From the NCBI GenBank assembly GCA_009602735.1, contig WELA01004388.1, forward strand, positions 366,429-399,924: DNA of 33,496 bases. Reading direction: 5' to 3'. Positions 1-9,219 of this stretch are shown here, piece after piece. The DNA comes from Mesotaenium endlicherianum. Lineage: Eukaryota; Streptophyta; Zygnematophyceae; Zygnematales; Mesotaeniaceae. Below the pieces are notes generated by a model. It had not been told where the DNA came from and did no database searches. It saw nothing but the letters and a program-made list of their open reading frames with translations. The translations under genes and the position numbers were made by a program. Each line of letters starts with the position of its first letter. The stretch's first letter is position 1.

Positions 1-24
1 GGGGGGGGGTGGGCAGCAGGCTGA

Positions 25-188
25 GGAGGGGGAAAGGAAGTAGTGTGCCAGATCTTATGCCGGGCCTGGGTTGGGACTCGGCCGGGAGGTGCGCAGCCCG
101 ACGGCCACTCGAGCTTCTACTGGAGCGTGGCGCTGTTTGTGTCGATGCTCCTGGGCGTCTTCTACGTCGCGCTCTACCAGGAGAGGAG
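25..188 (+). CDS. Possible 3' part of a coding exon, membrane segment
   Basis: The frame starting at 25 is open to a TAA at 190-192. It encodes a hydrophilic stretch and then a strongly hydrophobic run of about 18 residues (core FYWSVALFVSMLLGVFYVAL), followed by YQERR. This is a plausible single transmembrane helix with a positively charged flank. Immediately after, at 187-193, the bases read AGGTAAG, a near-perfect 5' splice site (AG|GTAAGG), so the TAA may be intronic rather than a true stop. A possible 3' splice site (TGTGCCAG) ends at 51, but its pyrimidine tract is poor. The product is not recognised. The window edge, a run of nine G at 1-9, prevents reading further upstream. It could be chance, because the frame is short and GC-rich. 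Confidence 0.3.
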
Positions 189-192
189 GTAA

Positions 193-973
193 GGCGCAGC
201 TGGGCTGCCTGCCACTGCTGCCTGCTGCCTGCCAGAATAACTGCTGACTCCAGCCAGCTGCTGTTGTCTGCTGCCTACTGCTGCGTACCAACTACTGCCT
301 GCTGCTGCTGCCTCCTGGCTCCCGCTGCTGTTGACCGCTGCTTGCCGCCTGCTGCGGCCTGCTGCCTAGCTCTGAAAGCCCTTCCATTCGTGCGCTTTTG
401 CACACGCGAGTGCGCCCGCGCACGCGCGCGCCTGCCCTGGCTCGCCCTCTCCTCGTCTGGCCCGTCTTTGCGCACTTGGCCCCCCTGGCTGCCATGAGGC
501 ACGCGCCCGCTTCTAACGCAGCGCGCTCTCGCTGCCGTTCAGTACGCATTGCAACATCCAGCCCTGCCCTCTCAGAGATGGGCTCAGCAGAATCTTGCAG
601 AGGCTCCAGCAGACACTACCCCCCCCCCCCCGGGGGGCAGGCCCAAGGATTTCTGTGGTGCCTGATTGTTTTCGTGCTGCTTGACGACGTCACCTAGTAG
701 CCTGAGAGGGGCTGATGGGGGAGGGGGCACACGAGCCAAAGAGGGAGCCGCAGCCGCGCTGCAATGGCAGAGGTCTCTCCCAGTCGACCCCATGCCAGAG
801 CCCCGCTATGGTGTGTGAGTCGGTGAGTAGAACGCGCACGGGCATCTACTCAAGCTCCTCTTGCGGTGCGGTGTGATGCCTGGAGTGAGGTGGCAGGAGC
901 ACGCAGAGCAAGAGGGACCTGAGACGAGTGTCGGTCTCGCGCTACCCGCGCAGGCGCTCCTCAATTGCCAGCT
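193..973. other. Gene-poor GC-rich sequence, no supported gene
   Basis: Apart from the CTG-rich stretch and a homopolymer block at 619-637 (13 C then 6 G), I see no coding signal here. The frames are short, rich in Cys/Ala/Arg as expected from base composition, and do not resemble known domains. The segment around 405-440 is rich in CpG (CGCGCACGCGCGCG). It may be intron or intergenic DNA next to the exon-like piece at 25-188. Confidence 0.4.
199..372. repeat. CTG/CTGC-rich cryptic simple sequence
   Basis: The stretch is built from interspersed CTG, CTGC and CTGCCTGC words without one clean period. It would encode Leu/Ala/Cys-rich runs in any frame, so the long frame covering it is not evidence of a gene. 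It lies just downstream of the candidate splice donor at 189 and may be intronic. Confidence 0.6.
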
Positions 974-1408
974 GGCTGGAGCTTCTCCACCTGCCGCGGA
1001 AGGACAAGGTGTACTAAGAGAGGGCTGGCTCTCGTACTTTTATTCACGCGTGACCAGAGCACAAGGTGTACAGCTGAGAGTGCGCTGGTTCTTCTCCGCC
1101 CGTGGCCATGAGATAATGTGCACCGACAAAGAGAGGGCTGGTTCTGGTTCCTTTTCACATGCGGCCGGGAGACAAGCTAGGGTGTACGAATTTAGGGAGG
1201 GCTGGTTCTTCTCCTCTACGTACGGCCAAATGACAAGGTGAACCGGGAGAGTGGGCTGGTTCTTCTCCACTTGCAGTCGGAAGATAAGTTGCACTAATAA
1301 AAGAGAGGGCCGGCTCTTTTTATAGGCGGTCAAATTACTCTGAGAAGAGTGCCGTTTCTTTCCCACATGCAGCCATGAGTCGAGGTGTACCGAAAGTCGG
1401 AAGGCTGG
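974..1408. repeat. Degenerate tandem array, about nine units of ~54 bp
   Basis: A block beginning GGCTGG(T)TCTTCTCC recurs at about 974, 1023, 1083, 1136, 1200, 1254, 1308, 1350 and 1403. Spacings run from 42 to 64 and average about 54 bases. Each unit ends with a variant of ACAAGGTGTAC followed by a purine-rich GAGAGAG link. Units are diverged by substitutions and small indels, so this is an old array. On the minus strand the units give a repetitive frame with recurring EKNQP-like words, which is probably only a shadow of the DNA repeat. Unit-to-unit sequence is variable and spacers are not unique, so it is not a CRISPR array. Confidence 0.8.
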
Positions 1409-2892
1409 GCTTGCCTTATGCACGGCTTGCGCTGGTCGTTCAGTCTGGGCGGGCTGCCTGTGCGAGAGGCAGAATGTAAGCCCAGCATCCTGTGCGAGAG
1501 GAAGAGACGAGTGCCAAGTCTAGAAACTAGTAATTTTTTGTAGACATGTACAGACGGTTGTATATACACTTTAGTGGGGATATTTCAGTGGATCAAAGCA
1601 AGCGAGATATACAACTTTGTAGCTTTGTCTGGACATGTACAGGTACAAAAAAGATGTCGCATTTGATTTGTTGTGAACAGATGCTGACAATCCAATCCAC
1701 TTTTCTAGAGCACGCTAGTCGATCAATTTAGGTAGGAAAGTCAGTTATATCACTCTTTGTAACTACTTGATAGCCAGCACGCGAAGATTCTCCCAAGCCT
1801 GTTGCGCTGATGATTGGCCGTCGAAAGGACTGCTCATGATTGGCAAATCATTTATAAAAGTCGTACATTTGAGTATTGGGAAGGAAGGAGCGGGCAGCTA
1901 GTGTATCTCCTTAACAAGGGACTGGAACTGAAGAAAGTTGATGTATGATGTCAATCAGTCGAGAGCAATTTCTTTATGAACATAACATCCTGTCGATTCG
2001 CAGGCAAAGACCACAATGATGCTCATTGATTGACGGCAGGCATGCAGCTGGCTTGGGGACCATGTTCAATCATCCATGTAAAATACGCGTCAAAGAAAAC
2101 GGTTTTGGTTGCATTCTTGCATAAGAATGATGGTTTCTGTAGCGATCAGAGCCACGTACACCGGTTTCAAGAGAAAGTGGAGCTCTGGACTTCTGCCAGC
2201 TGCTCCCTACATATCTACAGATATTATACGTTATATGATCATAATGTTATATCATATCATATGTTTCTTGCCAACCCTGCCCTCAGTCCTCACAATCCTC
2301 AGCCCTCAGCCAGTGGGAACGGACAGCTGAGCTGATCCTATTTCAATGTGGTCAAATGCTAGCTACTGAGTGTCTTGCAATACCAATCTTTTGGGAGTGC
2401 TTGATTATTCGGCCACCTTGACTGCCTCTATAACTTGAACGAGGCGCCCGGCTTTATGTAAAGGCAGCCGAAAACGTGAGCTACCATGCGCGCTCATGGC
2501 AGCATGGGAAAAACCGAAAGATTATTAGAGAGGCTGGGAGCACTCCGCTGCAGCTATAGGTGCTGCGGGCACTCCCGCTCTCTTCTAGTCCAGAGCATTG
2601 CATAACCTCAGCAGGTGCCGACCTCGCTGCCACCTCAACCCGTCACGTAACAGGACAGCCGCGGGCACAGCCGGGCTTCCGAAAACAATAGGAAGCAAAT
2701 AGAAGCTTCAGAAGGGGACCAGGAGCCCAAGAGCCCAAGGGCCCAGAATTTTATCCACGAGACGTACAGTCCTCGTGCTCGTGCACCGCACGCCTTGTGA
2801 ACGGGCGGCCGGTGAAGCTAGTAAACAACAGGAGCCAAGCAGCCAGATGGAGGCCGCCGGAAAAAAAAATTGAGGCCGGCAAGTCTGTTTCC
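1409..2892. other. Intergenic sequence, no supported gene
   Basis: Apart from the promoter-like block at 1810-1860, no frame here has the length or composition of a real gene. An AT-rich patch at about 2216-2275 is rich in short palindromes such as ATATGATCATAT variants. The GC-rich end, roughly 2620-2892, would be the 3' flank of the minus-strand gene at 2893-4290 and may hold its 3' untranslated region. Confidence 0.4.
1810..1860 (+). promoter_or_regulatory. Candidate promoter: TATA box with two ATTGG boxes
   Basis: TTTATAAAAG at 1851-1860 is a good TATA-box match. The nonamer ATGATTGGC occurs twice upstream (1810-1818 and 1836-1844), each holding ATTGG, the reverse of CCAAT. Transcription to the right would start near 1885-1895. 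I find no convincing ORF downstream before 2340, so a spliced or noncoding transcript, or chance, are all possible. Confidence 0.3.
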
Positions 2893-4290
2893 TCAAGAGG
2901 CTCGGAAGCGGAGGCGGATGGCCTGGAGGACAGATGTCGCAAAGGCCTTCGGCGATTCCCTCAGATGGGAGCACGCGCTGCTGGCTGAGCCACCGCACTC
3001 CACGCCGGAGCTGCCGGCAGCGTGGGCAAACTGCACCTTTCGCGAGCGGCCGTCACCACCTGGCGCCGCCGCGAGCTGCTTCTTCCACTTGCCGCCCTTG
3101 CTCGCGTGCCTCACCGGCGTGCCGTGCGCGCACCCCAGCACCTCCTCCCTGTGCTGCAGCCAGCTCTGGGAGCTCTCAGACCCGGGAACCTTGCCTTCTC
3201 CTTCCTCCCCCTCCCCCGCGCTGCAGTCCTGGAAGCAGCCTGCCCCCACGTACGCAGAGGGCGACACAAGGCTGCTCTCGTACTGCAGGGAGGACGCCGC
3301 GTAGGAGTGGGAGTAGTCGCTGAAGATGTCCACGCTTCTCCTGGCCTGCGCGGTGGGGGAGTCGAAGCAGCCCGCGCCCCTGTAGGAGGCGGGCGACTGC
3401 GAATCCGAGCCCGAGCTCGGGCTTGTGCTTGTGGTCGCACTTGCCTCACGGGGGGACTCGGAGCCAACAGCCATGGCCTCCGGGTACAGGCTGCACATCT
3501 CGCTGTAAGATGGGAGCTCGATGCAGGGCATGTAGGAGCCATACTGATAAGCCATGGCTGTGGTCGTGATGTCGGTGACTCTGTCGATGGATCTGTCCAA
3601 GCCCTCGACCTCCGTCGCTGGGCGGCCTGCTGACCAGCTGGCCCGCCTCGCCTCCGGCTTCTGGCCGCCAGCTGTGTACCGGGTCCACTCCCCAGTGGAG
3701 TGTCGCCTGGTGGTTTTGGTCGAGGACCTGGACGACTTTGACGACTTGGACGACTTGGAAGTTCTGTACATTCCTGGTAGAGACTGGGGAAGGGAGGAGC
3801 ACTTCTTTTCCGAGTGGCATTTCTTAAATGCGGCTGAGTCTTCAGATGCTGCCGACTCGTCGTCTGCATTGTATGACTTGATGCTGGGTGAGTGGGACGA
3901 GTCAGTCGCCTGGCTGCTCTCCGAACCCTCAGAGATATCGGAGCTCTCCTCCGAATGTGTGTAGAGAGCCCCCGCCGCTGACCTGGGAGTGTATGCATAC
4001 ATGTCCTCTGCCTCGGAATGGAGACCCATCTCTAGTGTGGTGTCGGCCATGAGGTATCGTTGACTGCTCACTTCATATGCCTGCTGATATTGAGGCTCTC
4101 TTCGACCAGCTACTGCGAGTTTTACCAGATTGGTATTGCAGAAATAAGGCCTTCTTTGTAGCGTGCCCTTCGCAGCTACAGGTGAAAGTGGTATAGAATA
4201 GTCGCATATTCCGAGTGCATTCCTGATGGATAGTCTGTATGCTCGGTGAATATACATCACGCTCAGCGTGCCGGCTGGTAATTCTCTCAT
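2893..4290 (-). CDS. Serine-rich low-complexity protein, function unknown
   Basis: This is the longest non-transposon frame in the window: 465 codons from the first Met, or 386 from the Met at 4050. I favour the Met at 4050 because the acidic, serine-rich composition starts there, while the part upstream looks like translated leader or intron. Features seen: an acidic Ser/Glu/Asp region after the start; a basic tract SKSSKSSKSSRSS; a pair of similar motifs YRGAGCFDS and YVGAGCFQD about 43 residues apart; Ser/Tyr-rich stretches between them; an acidic EGEEGEG; and a basic end (IRLRFRAS). There is no signal peptide, clear membrane helix or catalytic motif. The composition suggests a largely disordered, possibly phosphorylated protein. 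I do not recognise the family. Introns cannot be excluded. The opposite-strand frames here, including an Asp-rich one, are shadows. Confidence 0.55.
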   Translation of the reverse strand: MRELPAGTLSVMYIHRAYRLSIRNALGICDYSIPLSPVAAKGTLQRRPYFCNTNLVKLAVAGRREPQYQQAYEVSSQRYLMADTTLEMGLHSEAEDMYAYTPRSAAGALYTHSEESSDISEGSESSQATDSSHSPSIKSYNADDESAASEDSAAFKKCHSEKKCSSLPQSLPGMYRTSKSSKSSKSSRSSTKTTRRHSTGEWTRYTAGGQKPEARRASWSAGRPATEVEGLDRSIDRVTDITTTAMAYQYGSYMPCIELPSYSEMCSLYPEAMAVGSESPREASATTSTSPSSGSDSQSPASYRGAGCFDSPTAQARRSVDIFSDYSHSYAASSLQYESSLVSPSAYVGAGCFQDCSAGEGEEGEGKVPGSESSQSWLQHREEVLGCAHGTPVRHASKGGKWKKQLAAAPGGDGRSRKVQFAHAAGSSGVECGGSASSACSHLRESPKAFATSVLQAIRLRFRAS

Positions 4291-6870
4291 GCTCTTTCAC
4301 TGAAAATCGTAACGTTCTTGCTAGAGCGTCAAGATAACTATTGACTCTTGTACCTCATCATGTGGGATAGTACCCCACTGGGAAATACACGTCCTCTTCA
4401 CGAGGGTCCTGACGGTTATGTAATCCTCAGCTGGATTATATGCGGTGGCGTGCTATGGCGTGCAGCGGAGAGGAGCGCGTCCTGCCGGCTGCTACATGGA
4501 GCCCGACATGGTTCCACATGTCGAGCTGCATCCTGCCGATGAAAGCATCTAAGGTCATCCGAATTGAATGCTGGAGCAGATTAAGATTGTGCCGACCTTA
4601 TTGGTAATGATGCATCTATACAAAACATGCAGATTCAAGGAACACTATCTGAATGCCACGCTTTAAAAAAACATTATACAGTCGCTGCGGGTGCTTCGTG
4701 TAAGCTGGCCGGACCGAGTATCAGGCACCAATAAAGTCACAGCATTTGATACCATTTGTCGTTTGGTGGCATTAATCGACAGTCCATCTCGCTGGATTTT
4801 CATTGTGCCAGTCATCTGACCTTGTCCTGATCGGACCAGAATCACCTGACCTTCAGTCGTCATCGTTGTCAGGAACTTTCGAATCTCGAGTCTCGAGTCT
4901 CGAGTCTCGGCCCTCGGCCCTCGGGTGATAAGTCCATGACTCATGATAGTCGTGGGTCGTGACTCGGGACTTCCCAAGACTTCCCTGGTCTTCCGGTTGC
5001 CCGTTCTTGGATCAATTTGGTTGCATTTGAGGCACATATTCATGAATTTTCCAGGAAACACAGCAGGCCAAATATCTACCTTAAGCAGACCAGTGTTCCG
5101 GTCCCGGATCAGAACAACGGAGCGTCGTGACTTGTCACATCCTTGACAATCAGAAACTTCAGTTTGAGTGGTCGTATTCGACCTTTAGAGATACGAAGAT
5201 CTTTGAATGGGCTTACAGCTTCTTACCTTGATACGTCCGACTCTGCAACTCGATATTCTCAGCCTCGAATTTGAGCAGTAGTGAACAGTTATGGCCGACA
5301 ATTGGATAAGCTTGTCGTCCAGGTGGATGCCTGTGTATGAATGGAAAAATGTGCAGTATTTGCCAGCTTGGGCGTCTTCTTCAGCTTGTAGTACATGCAA
5401 GTAGGACGGATACAGGATCACACAGGATCACACTTGCTTATGTCCCCATAGTTTATTTTTTCTAGTGGAAATTGTGCTGCTTTTAATATACCACCCTGAG
5501 TCCTGATTCGAGTAATGTATAGAATTCCACAATTTCTTGAGATTTTATGACGTGTTTGTCCTTGTTACGATAACCGGAACAGCCGTCCAAAGTTGTCCAC
5601 CTTTTAACCGGAAGTTAATTTGTGCCAAAAGACAGGCGGAAGGCTGCATCAGAACGGCCAGCAATTTTATCATAAGAGTCAATTTGGGCTCTGCATAGTG
5701 GGGATTCGGGACTCTGATGTCATTGGTTCTTGAATGACAGCCTTGACATCAGTTGACATGAGAGTTGCAGAACACGAGCGGTTTTAAACCCACGGAGGTC
5801 TTGATCCGATCCCAAAGCATCCACCTATTGTGCCACTGGACTGCATCCAATCTTATACTATTTTAGGCAATTGAAGGTTGCGTCCCATTGCGTCCTCCTT
5901 CTCGCGTCTGCTCGCGTCCACTTCTTGCAGTGTTATTGCACGAGGGCTCTATATGAGAACATAATCTCACGTATCTTTTTGCAAATCTTCTCGCGCGTGC
6001 TTTTTTAAGAAGAGGAATCCGTGTCAGAAGTGCAGTTTGGTTGCGCCGAGCAGCGCCGGGGGCCTTTGGAATGGGTGTTGAACTGTGTTGAACATCGAAA
6101 AGTGAACGAACAGCGACATTCCCGTTACATGCACGACTTCTTGTGAGGTTCCCGGGCAAATCTCGGGCATTTTGGCACTTGATGGGAAGCACGGGGTGGT
6201 AACTGCCCCTAGGCTGGGGGTTCACTTAGCGCCCAAAATTCAAAAGATTTTTGTTAGCGCCATATATTCAAAGGAATGAGCTAAAATGGCAAAAAAAAAT
6301 GCCGTAGGAATATTTTAGGTCCGGAAATCCACAACGCCGATCTTTATACTGCAATATTCTATGGTATATATTCTACGGGTGGAATTTTCAATGATACAAT
6401 TTTTAGAGCTGTGTAATCAATGACCCTGTCATTTAGCCTTGTTGTTTCAAATTAATGAGGTTTTAGGAGTTAATTTCAACATATTCGAGAAGATTGGAAA
6501 CTTATTTTAAGCGGCCAAATGATATGTTAAAAACAAAGTTTTTGGTCCATCTATACGTTTTAATACAAAATCCGCAATACATCACTAATTCCAGGGTAAC
6601 GCGTCGCATGTAATCGACCGCTATCGCAAGAGATCGCAGGCAATCGTTGCAAGCCGCATCTAATCATTTGTTGTCGCAGGTTTGTATTCGACCAATAGTA
6701 ACTCGTCTTGGCTTACCAAGTTTAACAAGGACCTAACTAAGACTATCTTAAACGGTTTATAAGCTAGTCAGACCTAATTATAAGCTTTTCAAACTTATAT
6801 AAACCTGACTTGAACCACCTCTTTTCTCGCCATGGGTCGCCACCAGTCGTCATCCATCGCCATGCATAAG
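4291..6870. other. Gene-poor intergenic DNA
   Basis: The composition turns AT-richer and no frame exceeds about 130 codons or resembles a domain. The right flank of the serine-rich gene (4291 onwards on the minus strand) should hold its promoter, but I see no clear TATA box at a convincing distance. A minus frame at 5863-6225 (120 codons, Arg/Asn-rich) has no recognisable features and I do not call it. Stretches at 6240-6600 are AT-rich and featureless. Confidence 0.45.
4884..4923. repeat. Short tandem repeats of TCTCGAG and CCCTCGG
   Basis: Three to four copies of the 7-mer TCTCGAG run directly into two to three copies of the related 7-mer CCCTCGG. The shared 7-base period suggests one expanded into the other by slippage and substitution. 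Confidence 0.8.
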
Positions 6871-6900
6871 AACATGCTGGTACATGCTGGTACATGCTGT
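6871..6900. repeat. 10-bp tandem repeat, about three units of TACATGCTGG
   Basis: Three consecutive 10-base units (ACATGCTGGT phase) with one terminal mismatch. Together with the array at 6979-7030 it shows a local tendency to 10-base periods. Confidence 0.8.
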
Positions 6901-6978
6901 TAGCTGTGAGTAGGTGCCAGCAGGGTGTTAGTGTCCCTCGATCATAATCGTCAAACTGATCGGGGTCGATAGTGGCAC

Positions 6979-7030
6979 CATCTTGCTCGATCGTGCTCCA
7001 TCGTGCTCCATCGTGCTCCATCGTGATCTT
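6979..7030. repeat. 10-bp minisatellite TCGTGCTCCA
   Basis: Three exact units at 6991-7020 with partial units on both sides. Diverged copies (CATCGNNNTCC) continue to about 7170, mixed with ATCGAAT and ATCGCA variants. The core is short enough to have arisen by slippage. On the minus strand it produces a repetitive His-Asp-Gly-Ala frame that I do not believe is a gene. Confidence 0.8.
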
Positions 7031-7170
7031 TTATGATTCACTGTTCTCCAGCGTGTCCAATCATTTTGAGATCTGACTCAATCTGACTCCATCGCACTCC
7101 ATCGTGCTTCATCGATATTCATCGAAGCTCTATCGCATGCCATCGAATCTCCATCGTGTGCCATTGTGCC

Positions 7171-7946
7171 CATCTCGCCCATCTGGTCTCGCCGCCACCC
7201 GCCTTGCCCGCCGCAGCCGCTGTGTTTCGCCCAGTTTCGCCCAAATTGGCCCAAATTAGCACAAACTTGCCCATGCTTCGTCCCATTTCGTCCAGATACG
7301 CCTCCTGTGTCTGCCCTATTTGCATGTGCCAGCATGTGCCCTCGTCAGCTCTCATTGGCTTACACCTGCTTACACAAGCTTGCATGTGCCAGTGTGTGCC
7401 ACAATCAACCCTAATTGGGCACAATGTGCCACGCCAACTCTGACCTGCATGACATGGTACTTGCCTGGTCTGGCACTACCTGCACGAATTGCATCGACCA
7501 GCTCAGACCTGCACCAACGTTCTCTGACGTGCACCCACCTGCACCCTGTTGCTTAATGTTGCTTATTGTGGCTTAATGTGCCTCAATCCTACCTCAATCA
7601 GCCTTAATCAGCCTCAACGTCGATGCTTTCTTTCTCATGCGTCTACTCATTGCAACTCATTGTCACTTGCTCACTTTCTTACACTCATATTTCCTCACAT
7701 TGCAAAGTCAGACTCCTTGGTGCTCCTTAGCCATCCTTAGCACTGCATTAGTACCCCTTAGCGTATCTGTGCGCTACATTTTTTTAGCTAGCCTTACTTT
7801 CTATCCTCTTCTAGCTTCAATTTTCGCCACAATATAAGTCTTGCATGTGCTCGAGTGGTTGTAGGGTGTAAGAATCGATTTTGCAGTTGGGTCACTGTAG
7901 TTTACCTCGTCTTCGCTCCTTTTCTTAGTATTTTGCCATGTCTGGC
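7171..7946. other. Cryptically simple, pyrimidine-rich zone
   Basis: The sequence is scrambled from a few short words: GCCCAAATT (7230-7260), GCATGTGCC (7320-7400), CCTGCACC (7450-7550), GCCTCAATC/GCCTTAATC (7575-7620). No coding frame is convincing and the word bias explains the moderate open frames on both strands. It ends at the outer edge of an LTR at 7947. Confidence 0.55.
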
Positions 7947-8450
7947 TGTAGTGAAACAGATAGATAAAGTACTTAGTAAAATAGAATACTTTCTCTATTC
8001 AAGACAAGGATCTTTGAACACAAGTGGTAGCTTCTTGAAAGAGAGATGGCTTCTCGAAAGTTAATGTATTTCTGGATTTTTGCAAGTACAAGAGTGATTC
8101 TGGAATGTCTTTCTATGTTCTAGCTCTTGTTTATATACTTGCTACATAAGTAATTTCTAGGAAGGTGTATGTTGATGTGTTGGCACCCAACACATCCCAA
8201 AACTTGCCACCTCTTTCTAGAATAATGTACACATGTCCTTTTGATCTAAAAATGGCACATTTGACTTTTGCCACATGGACTCCTTCTAGGTCTTTCCTCT
8301 AACTTCGAAAATGCCTTGGAAGGTTCAAAGGACATGAACCAAGTTACTAGAGTACCTATTCACACTTGAATCCACACAATACTACTCCAAATATATTTGA
8401 AAACATTAAAATATATGCAAACTAAATATATTATATCTCAAATCACTACA
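7947..8450 (-). repeat. Element 1, 3' LTR
   Basis: 504 bp, matching the copy at 14125-14626 along its whole length. It begins TGTAGTGA and ends TCACTACA on the plus strand. It contains GTTTATATA at 8129-8137 (sense TATATAAAC) and a perfect 10-base inverted repeat at 8174-8196. Confidence 0.95.
8174..8196. repeat. Perfect inverted repeat inside 3' LTR of element 1
   Basis: GATGTGTTGG, then CAC, then CCAACACATC: 10-base arms with a 3-base loop. It is conserved without change in the other LTR at 14352-14374 although the LTRs differ at many nearby positions. Confidence 0.85.
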
Positions 8451-8465
8451 TCACCCCCCCGACAT
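8451..8465 (-). promoter_or_regulatory. Element 1 polypurine tract
   Basis: Directly inside the 3' LTR the sense strand reads GTCGGGGGGGTGA up to the LTR start, with seven consecutive G (C at 8454-8460 on the plus strand). This is the expected place and composition of the plus-strand primer for reverse transcription. Confidence 0.75.
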
Positions 8466-8483
8466 AAAAAGCGACGTCTCGGC

Positions 8484-8612
8484 GCGTCAAGTAAGAACTT
8501 ACACATGTGGAGCAGACTAGTCAACAGCTTCAAGTCAGATGCCACACATGTGAAGAGGATTAGTCCAAGGCGCCAAGTCAGGTGCTACACATGGAAGGTG
8601 GACTAGGCAAGG
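8484..8612. repeat. Three tandem 43-bp repeats next to the polypurine tract
   Basis: CAAGT recurs at 8488, 8531 and 8574, exactly 43 bases apart. Each unit continues with a variant of ACACATGTGRAG and then RACTAG. The repeats lie in the untranslated tract between pol and the 3' LTR of element 1. Confidence 0.75.
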
Positions 8613-9219
8613 TCGTGGGTGGTGTGCCCTTATTGGCTAGCCTACTCCTTCATGATAAAGAAAATTGTACAAGTTGGCCCAAAATCTGCCACAAATTCAA
8701 AAAATCATAGCGTCCACAGAATTGCTTCAAATCTAGAAATTCAAGTGCCAGACAAACCGCGTCAAAGAATTCTACCGAGTCACCAAATTTGAGAGCATTC
8801 TAAATTCCGGAGTGTCGTTGAGAGCTGAGAGAGTAGGCACTCCTCCAAATCTGTGCAGAAACTTCTGAAAATCATAAGTCCTTCTATGCTTCTCCAAATT
8901 TTGCAAACTAAGTTTCAAACTGGGCGTTGTAAAATGTTATACCAGAGTCTTGAGTTTCAGAGCATTCCAAGTTCAGGGGAGGGCACAATGTCAGAAGGCA
9001 TATTCTGCCCTAACAATGCCAGCAGCTTGACCCCCTTCTACTTAGCGCATCATATCTCTCTCACCAGTGCTCCAAATTGAACAAACTTGGACTCTAAATG
9101 ATCAGCTACTTATGGACTACAGCCGAGTAAACTTTCAGAATTTGTTATGCAGAGACCTATTACTAGTAGCAGTTTTAGTTTTCTGTGCAGAAACTGCAAG
9201 AAGAGAAGAGTGTCTAATT
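8613..9219 (-). other. Element 1, 3' untranslated tract after pol
   Basis: About 600 bases between the pol stop codon and the 43-bp repeats. No frame longer than about 75 codons and no recognisable domain. I see nothing pointing to an extra gene. Confidence 0.5.

Noticed and set aside
974-1408. CRISPR-like array
   Set aside because: Units vary throughout, spacing is 42 to 64 bases and there are no unique spacers of constant length; the setting is eukaryotic.
2216-2275. AT-rich palindromes as a replication origin or regulatory hairpin
   Set aside because: Short, imperfect palindromes are expected in such AT-rich sequence.
3554-3964. Plus-strand Asp-rich frame (EDLDDFDDLDDLE)
   Set aside because: It is the antisense of the SKSSKSSKSS tract of the serine-rich gene; the codon periodicity explains it.
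5863-6225. Minus-strand 120-codon frame as a gene
   Set aside because: No domain, no low-complexity signature, no neighbouring signals; compatible with chance.
7078-7424. Minus-strand frames over the minisatellite zone as genes
   Set aside because: Their repetitive residues follow directly from the 10-base DNA repeats and word bias.
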